This document shows, one piece after another, positions 60,702 through 64,000 of a DNA stretch of 64,000 bases. The stretch is taken from contig NZ_CP055157.1 in assembly GCF_013367775.1 (NCBI RefSeq), forward strand, positions 496,001-560,000. Reading direction: 5' to 3'. The translations under genes and the position numbers were made by a program. The stretch's first letter is position 1. Each line of letters opens with the position of its first letter. The notes beneath the pieces are model-generated. The model did not search any database. It saw only the letters and a program-made list of their open reading frames with translations, and was not told where the DNA came from. This DNA is from Microbulbifer sp. YPW1 (GTDB lineage Bacteria > Pseudomonadota > Gammaproteobacteria > Pseudomonadales > Cellvibrionaceae).

Positions 60702-61439
60702 TTAGTCAGCTGCGCAGCAGATTTTGATAAATTCGTCTGCCTTTAATGAGGCACCGCCTACCAGCGCGCCGTCAATATCCGCCTTGGCAAACAGTTCTGC
60801 GGCGTTGGCCGCTTTGACGCTGCCTCCGTAGAGGATCTGCGTCTCTGCACCGGCTTCGCCCAGTTGCTGACGAATAAACTGATGCACTTCCTGCGCCTGC
60901 TCCGGGCTGGCGGTTTTGCCGGTGCCGATGGCCCATACGGGCTCGTAGGCGACGACGGCATTCTGCCAGGTATCCGGCAGGTCCAGGGCGCTTACTGCCT
61001 GAATCTGTTCGGCAACCACTTGCAGGGTATTGCCGGCTTCCCGCTCTTCGAGGCTTTCGCCTACGCAGAGGATCGGGGTCAGGCCTGCGGCCTTGGCGGC
61101 GGCAAACTTGGCTGCGACCAGCTCACTGCTTTCGCCATACAGGCTGCGACGCTCTGAGTGACCTACGATCACGTAGCGTACGCCGCAATCGACCAACATC
61201 TCCGCGGAGACTTCACCGGTGAAAGCACCGGACGCCTGCTCGCTGAGGTTCTGCGCGCCGAGGGCGGCCTGGCCGATGCTGTCTGCAACGCTACCCAGAT
61301 ACGGGAACGGCGGACAGATCACCACCTGTGCAGAGCACTCGCCGGACTCAAGTCCGCTGTTCAGCTCGGCCAACAATTGCTCGGCAAATGCTTTGGTGCC
61401 GTGCATTTTCCAGTTGGCAGCTACCAGGGTTTTACGCAT
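60702..61439 (-). CDS. tpiA: Triosephosphate isomerase
   Basis: This glycolytic enzyme interconverts glyceraldehyde 3-phosphate and dihydroxyacetone phosphate. The 245-residue barrel has MRKTLVAANWKMHGT (active-site Lys), IVGHSERRS (His), VAYEPVWAIGTGKTAS (catalytic Glu and flexible loop) and ILYGGSVKAAN. I chose the ATG at 61439 because GGAGG precedes it and it is the standard family start; a longer frame adds 16 unrelated residues. Its neighbours glmM and secG match the common gammaproteobacterial order. Confidence 0.97.
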   Translation of the reverse strand: MRKTLVAANWKMHGTKAFAEQLLAELNSGLESGECSAQVVICPPFPYLGSVADSIGQAALGAQNLSEQASGAFTGEVSAEMLVDCGVRYVIVGHSERRSLYGESSELVAAKFAAAKAAGLTPILCVGESLEEREAGNTLQVVAEQIQAVSALDLPDTWQNAVVAYEPVWAIGTGKTASPEQAQEVHQFIRQQLGEAGAETQILYGGSVKAANAAELFAKADIDGALVGGASLKADEFIKICCAAD

Positions 61440-61529
61440 GGGTGCTCCTCCAAGGGGCGCAAATCTTAGCGGTATTGCCGGTAACATACAACCAGCGTTT
61501 TCGGATATTTATTGATTTTTCAATGGCTT

Positions 61530-61563
61530 CCGCCGCCCTGCCCGGTTCGGGCACGAGCGGCGG
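61530..61563 (-). terminator. Strong hairpin after glmM
   Basis: CCGCCGC and GCGGCGG flank a nested TGCCCG/CGGGCA stem with a short loop, seven bases after the glmM stop. On the transcribed strand a modest A/T stretch follows about ten bases later rather than a U-tract. It may be a weak terminator or processing signal between glmM and tpiA. Confidence 0.5.
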
Positions 61564-61569
61564 ACGGGA

Positions 61570-62910
61570 TCAGGCGTTGCCCACCCGCTCCACGACCTTG
61601 GCGATCTCGCCGGCCAGCTGTTTGACGGTCTCCGGGTCTTTCCCCTCAACCATGACCCGGATCAGGGGTTCCGTGCCCGACGGGCGCAATAATACACGGC
61701 CGCTGTTCGCCAGTTTGGCTTCCACCTGGGCCACGGCGTCCTGTACATCGCTGTGCTCGAGCACGCCGTCGCGGCTGGCGAGGCGCACATTGATCATGTG
61801 CTGGGGCAGCATCTCCATTTTGCGGCTGAGCTGGTCCAGGGACTCGCCGAAGTCGCTCACCGCACGCAGTACCTGCAAAGCAGAAATAATGCCGTCACCG
61901 GTGGTGGTCACATCCGTGCACACAATGTGGCCGGAGGATTCCCCACCCAGGGTCCAGCCGTTCTTATACATCTTCTCCAGTACGTAGCGGTCCCCGACCT
62001 TGGCGCGGGCAAAGGGGATGGCGCGATCCTTGAGCGCCAGCTCGAAGCCGTAGTTACTCATCTGGGTGCCCACTACGCCGCTGCAGCCACCGAGGAACTG
62101 CTGGCGATGGATGGCGATCAGGAACAGCAGCTGGTCGCCGTCGATCAGGTTGCCGTGCCTGTCCACAAACATGACCCGGTCGCCGTCGCCATCGAAGGCG
62201 ATGCCGAGATCCGCGCCGCGCTCGACCACGGTCTGCTGTAGCTGCTGGGGCTTGGTGGAACCGCACTCCAGGTTAATGTTGAGGCCGTCAGGCTGCACGC
62301 CAATGGCGTGCACCTCTGCCCCCAGCTCGCGGAACACCTTGGGTGCGATGTGGTAGGTGGCGCCGTTGGCGCAGTCGAGCACGATATTGAGCCCCTGCAG
62401 GGAGTAGCGCCAGGGAGTGCTCGCTTTACAGAATTCGATATAGCGGCCGACAGCATCGTCGATCCGCCACGCCTTGCCCAGGTCCTTGGCGGTTTCCATG
62501 GGCAGGTCGAGGGCGGCCTCGATCTCGGCTTCCACCTGATCCGGCAGTTTGCTGCCGTCGGCACTGAAGAACTTAATGCCGTTATCCTGGTAGGGATTGT
62601 GCGAGGCGCTGATGACGATCCCCGCCTGAGCGTGGAAGGTGCGAGTGAGATAGGCGATGGCCGGGGTGGGCATGGGGCCCAACAGGCCGACATCGACGCC
62701 GGCATTGATCAGGCCCGCTTCCAGCGCAGCTTCGAACATGTAGCCGGAAACGCGGGTGTCCTTGCCGATCAGGATGCGCTTGCGGCCGCTGCCGTTGGCA
62801 CCAAGGACCTTGCCGGCGGCATAGCCGAGGCGCAGCATGAAGTCTGGGGTGATGGCGCCCTCGCCTACATGACCGCGGATTCCATCGGTGCCGAAATATT
62901 TTCTTGTCAT
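61570..62910 (-). CDS. glmM: Phosphoglucosamine mutase
   Basis: GlmM converts glucosamine 6-phosphate to glucosamine 1-phosphate for peptidoglycan and LPS precursors. The 446-residue protein has [18 protein letters not shown], the phosphoserine loop [19 protein letters not shown], the metal loop [13 protein letters not shown], the sugar loop GGESSGHIV and the phosphate-binding end [17 protein letters not shown]. The ATG at 62910 gives the canonical N-terminus; a longer frame adds eight residues. It is downstream of folP on the same strand, separated by a 156-base gap holding three REP-like units. Confidence 0.97.
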   Translation of the reverse strand: MTRKYFGTDGIRGHVGEGAITPDFMLRLGYAAGKVLGANGSGRKRILIGKDTRVSGYMFEAALEAGLINAGVDVGLLGPMPTPAIAYLTRTFHAQAGIVISASHNPYQDNGIKFFSADGSKLPDQVEAEIEAALDLPMETAKDLGKAWRIDDAVGRYIEFCKASTPWRYSLQGLNIVLDCANGATYHIAPKVFRELGAEVHAIGVQPDGLNINLECGSTKPQQLQQTVVERGADLGIAFDGDGDRVMFVDRHGNLIDGDQLLFLIAIHRQQFLGGCSGVVGTQMSNYGFELALKDRAIPFARAKVGDRYVLEKMYKNGWTLGGESSGHIVCTDVTTTGDGIISALQVLRAVSDFGESLDQLSRKMEMLPQHMINVRLASRDGVLEHSDVQDAVAQVEAKLANSGRVLLRPSGTEPLIRVMVEGKDPETVKQLAGEIAKVVERVGNA

Positions 62911-62962
62911 CTCAGTCTTACTTCTTGAGTTCAATCGCTAATTTTAACCTTCACGGTGCCCT

Positions 62963-63070
62963 GTAGGAGCCTGCCTTGCAGGCGAACAGCTGTGGAGTGG
63001 GTTCGCCTGCAGGGCAGGCTCCTACAAGTTTTCACCTCCGGGTGGGTTAGCCTGCAGGGCAGGCTCCTAC
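62963..63070. repeat. Cluster of three REP-like units between folP and glmM
   Basis: Units of about 25 bases lie at 62963-62987 (plus), 63001-63025 (minus) and 63046-63070 (minus, slightly diverged GTTAG start). They share GTAGGAGCCTGC and CAGGCGAAC ends with the pair at 18859-18918. The first two face each other across 13 bases and can form a long hairpin. The third overlaps the end of folP and supplies its stop codon. Confidence 0.87.
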
Positions 63071-63912
63071 GCGGGGTTGTCCACCATCTGCTGTAATTTC
63101 AGCACATCCACGGTGGCCGCAACATCGTGCACACGGATGATGTGTGCTCCGCGCTGGGCGGACAGCATGGCCAGCGCGAGGCTGCCGGGCAGACGTTCGT
63201 CCACATTGCGGTCCAGCAGGCGGCCGATCATGGACTTGCGCGACAGGCCCACCAGCAGCGGAATATCCTGCGGCGCCAGCTGTTGCTGGCTGCGCAACAG
63301 GGCCAGGTTGTGTTCGTCGTTCTTGCCAAAGCCGTAGCCCGGATCGTAGATCACCCGCTCGCGGGGGATACCCGCGGCAATACAGGCCTCCAGGCGCGCG
63401 TCGAGGTAAGCGCGCACTTCCGCCACCACATCAGTGTACTCGGGCTTGGACTGCATGGTGCCGGGCTGCCCCTGCATATGCATGACGCACACGGGCAGTT
63501 CGGTGGCCGCCGCTGCTTCCAGCGCACCGGGGCGGGTAAGCGCGCGCACGTCGTTGATCAGGCCGGCGCCGACCGCGGCAGATTCCCGCATCACCGATGG
63601 GGTGCTGGTATCTACCGAGATGACCACGTCCATGCGCTGCAGTATGGCCTCTACCGCCGGCACCACGCGCTCCAGCTCCTGCTGCTCACTAACCGGCGCG
63701 GCACCGGGACGGGTGGACTCACCGCCGATATCGATGATGGTACCGCCCTCGCTGACGATCTGTTCCGCGCGCCGCAATACCAGGTCGATATCCAGCCCGC
63801 CGCCGGCGTAATAGCTGCCGCCGTCGGAAAAGGAATCGGGGGTGGTATTGAGGATACCCATGACCTGGGGACGGGAAAGATCCAGTGTGCGGGTTCCGCA
63901 GAGCAACTTCAT
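63067..63912 (-). CDS. folP: Dihydropteroate synthase
   Basis: FolP condenses pABA with the pterin pyrophosphate in folate synthesis and is the sulfonamide target. The 281-residue TIM barrel has MGILNTTPDSFSDGG, GTIIDIGGESTRPGA, ISVDTSTPSVM, LINDVRALTRPG, VCVMHMQGQPGTMQ, VIYDPGYGFGKNDEHN, LVGLSRKSMIG and IIRVHDVAATVD. The last residues (MVDNPA) and the stop lie at the edge of a REP-like unit whose GTAGGAG provides the TAG. In relatives ftsH is upstream; here only 88 bases precede the ATG before the window ends. Confidence 0.97.
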   Translation of the reverse strand: MKLLCGTRTLDLSRPQVMGILNTTPDSFSDGGSYYAGGGLDIDLVLRRAEQIVSEGGTIIDIGGESTRPGAAPVSEQQELERVVPAVEAILQRMDVVISVDTSTPSVMRESAAVGAGLINDVRALTRPGALEAAAATELPVCVMHMQGQPGTMQSKPEYTDVVAEVRAYLDARLEACIAAGIPRERVIYDPGYGFGKNDEHNLALLRSQQQLAPQDIPLLVGLSRKSMIGRLLDRNVDERLPGSLALAMLSAQRGAHIIRVHDVAATVDVLKLQQMVDNPA

Positions 63913-64000
63913 AGGCGTATCGGGACGTGTTCGTGAACGGGGTTGGGTCTGGCCGGCGGCAATTGCCGGAGACAGATACTGCAGTTAAACAAAGCGGGCC
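63909..64000 (-). other. Window edge: possible 3' end of an upstream gene
   Basis: On the minus strand one frame is open from the edge and ends in a TGA that overlaps the folP ATG (ATGA), with a deduced end of VHEHVPIRL. Such coupling would fit an upstream gene, and ftsH is the usual neighbour. The short peptide does not show a recognisable FtsH C-terminus, so this is only a possibility. Confidence 0.2.

Overview
The window reads as chromosomal DNA of a Gram-negative, facultatively denitrifying gammaproteobacterium, probably a marine Cellvibrionales member of the Microbulbifer type. That assignment is an impression from gene order, GC-rich codon use and the ftsH-folP-glmM-tpiA-secG-tRNA-Leu(GAG) style of neighbourhood. 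No transposase, integrase or CRISPR array was seen.

Bases 1-16444 form a nitrate/NO respiration block: narH (cut by the window edge) and narG, the sensor narX, a small Cys-rich protein, nsrR with a DUF454 membrane gene, a hemerythrin-type NO-stress protein, the single-subunit nitric oxide reductase norB, nnrS, the transporter narK, the regulator narL and moeA. Two NarL-type 7-2-7 palindromes lie in the divergent narG/narX and narK/narL gaps. NsrR-type palindromes lie between the divergent nsrR and hemerythrin-norB units. Between norB and nnrS is the internally deleted, frameshifted remnant of a TrhP/YegQ (peptidase U32 family) gene.

Bases 16445-21308 hold a Fur-box-preceded TonB-dependent receptor, a PepSY-TM inner-membrane protein behind a REP-like palindrome pair, and an MDR oxidoreductase.

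Bases 21414-50922 are the most unusual part: eleven genes on the minus strand with overlapping or nearly touching ends. In transcription order they are a small coiled-coil exported protein, an exported TPR/coiled-coil protein, a 1102-residue TPR lipoprotein, a small TPR lipoprotein, a 106-residue exported protein, a TolQ/ExbB channel protein, two ExbD-like proteins, a transmembrane protein with an AgmX/PglI (TonB-like) C-terminus, a 4568-residue secreted DUF11-repeat protein, and a 1733-residue protein with three OmpA-like domains and a C-terminal beta barrel. The content resembles the Agl/Glt gliding-motor module of Myxococcus. I propose a proton-driven trans-envelope machine coupled to a giant filamentous surface or periplasmic protein.

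Bases 51354-54456 are a moaA-B-C-D-E molybdenum-cofactor operon behind a probable Moco riboswitch. With moeA it supplies the cofactor that NarG needs. Bases 54631-58973 hold pyruvate kinase, glycerate 2-kinase and a purine-type NCS2 permease. Bases 59222-63912 hold a YebC/YeeN-type regulator, tRNA-Leu(GAG), secG, tpiA, glmM and folP, with another cluster of REP-like palindromes at the folP/glmM junction.
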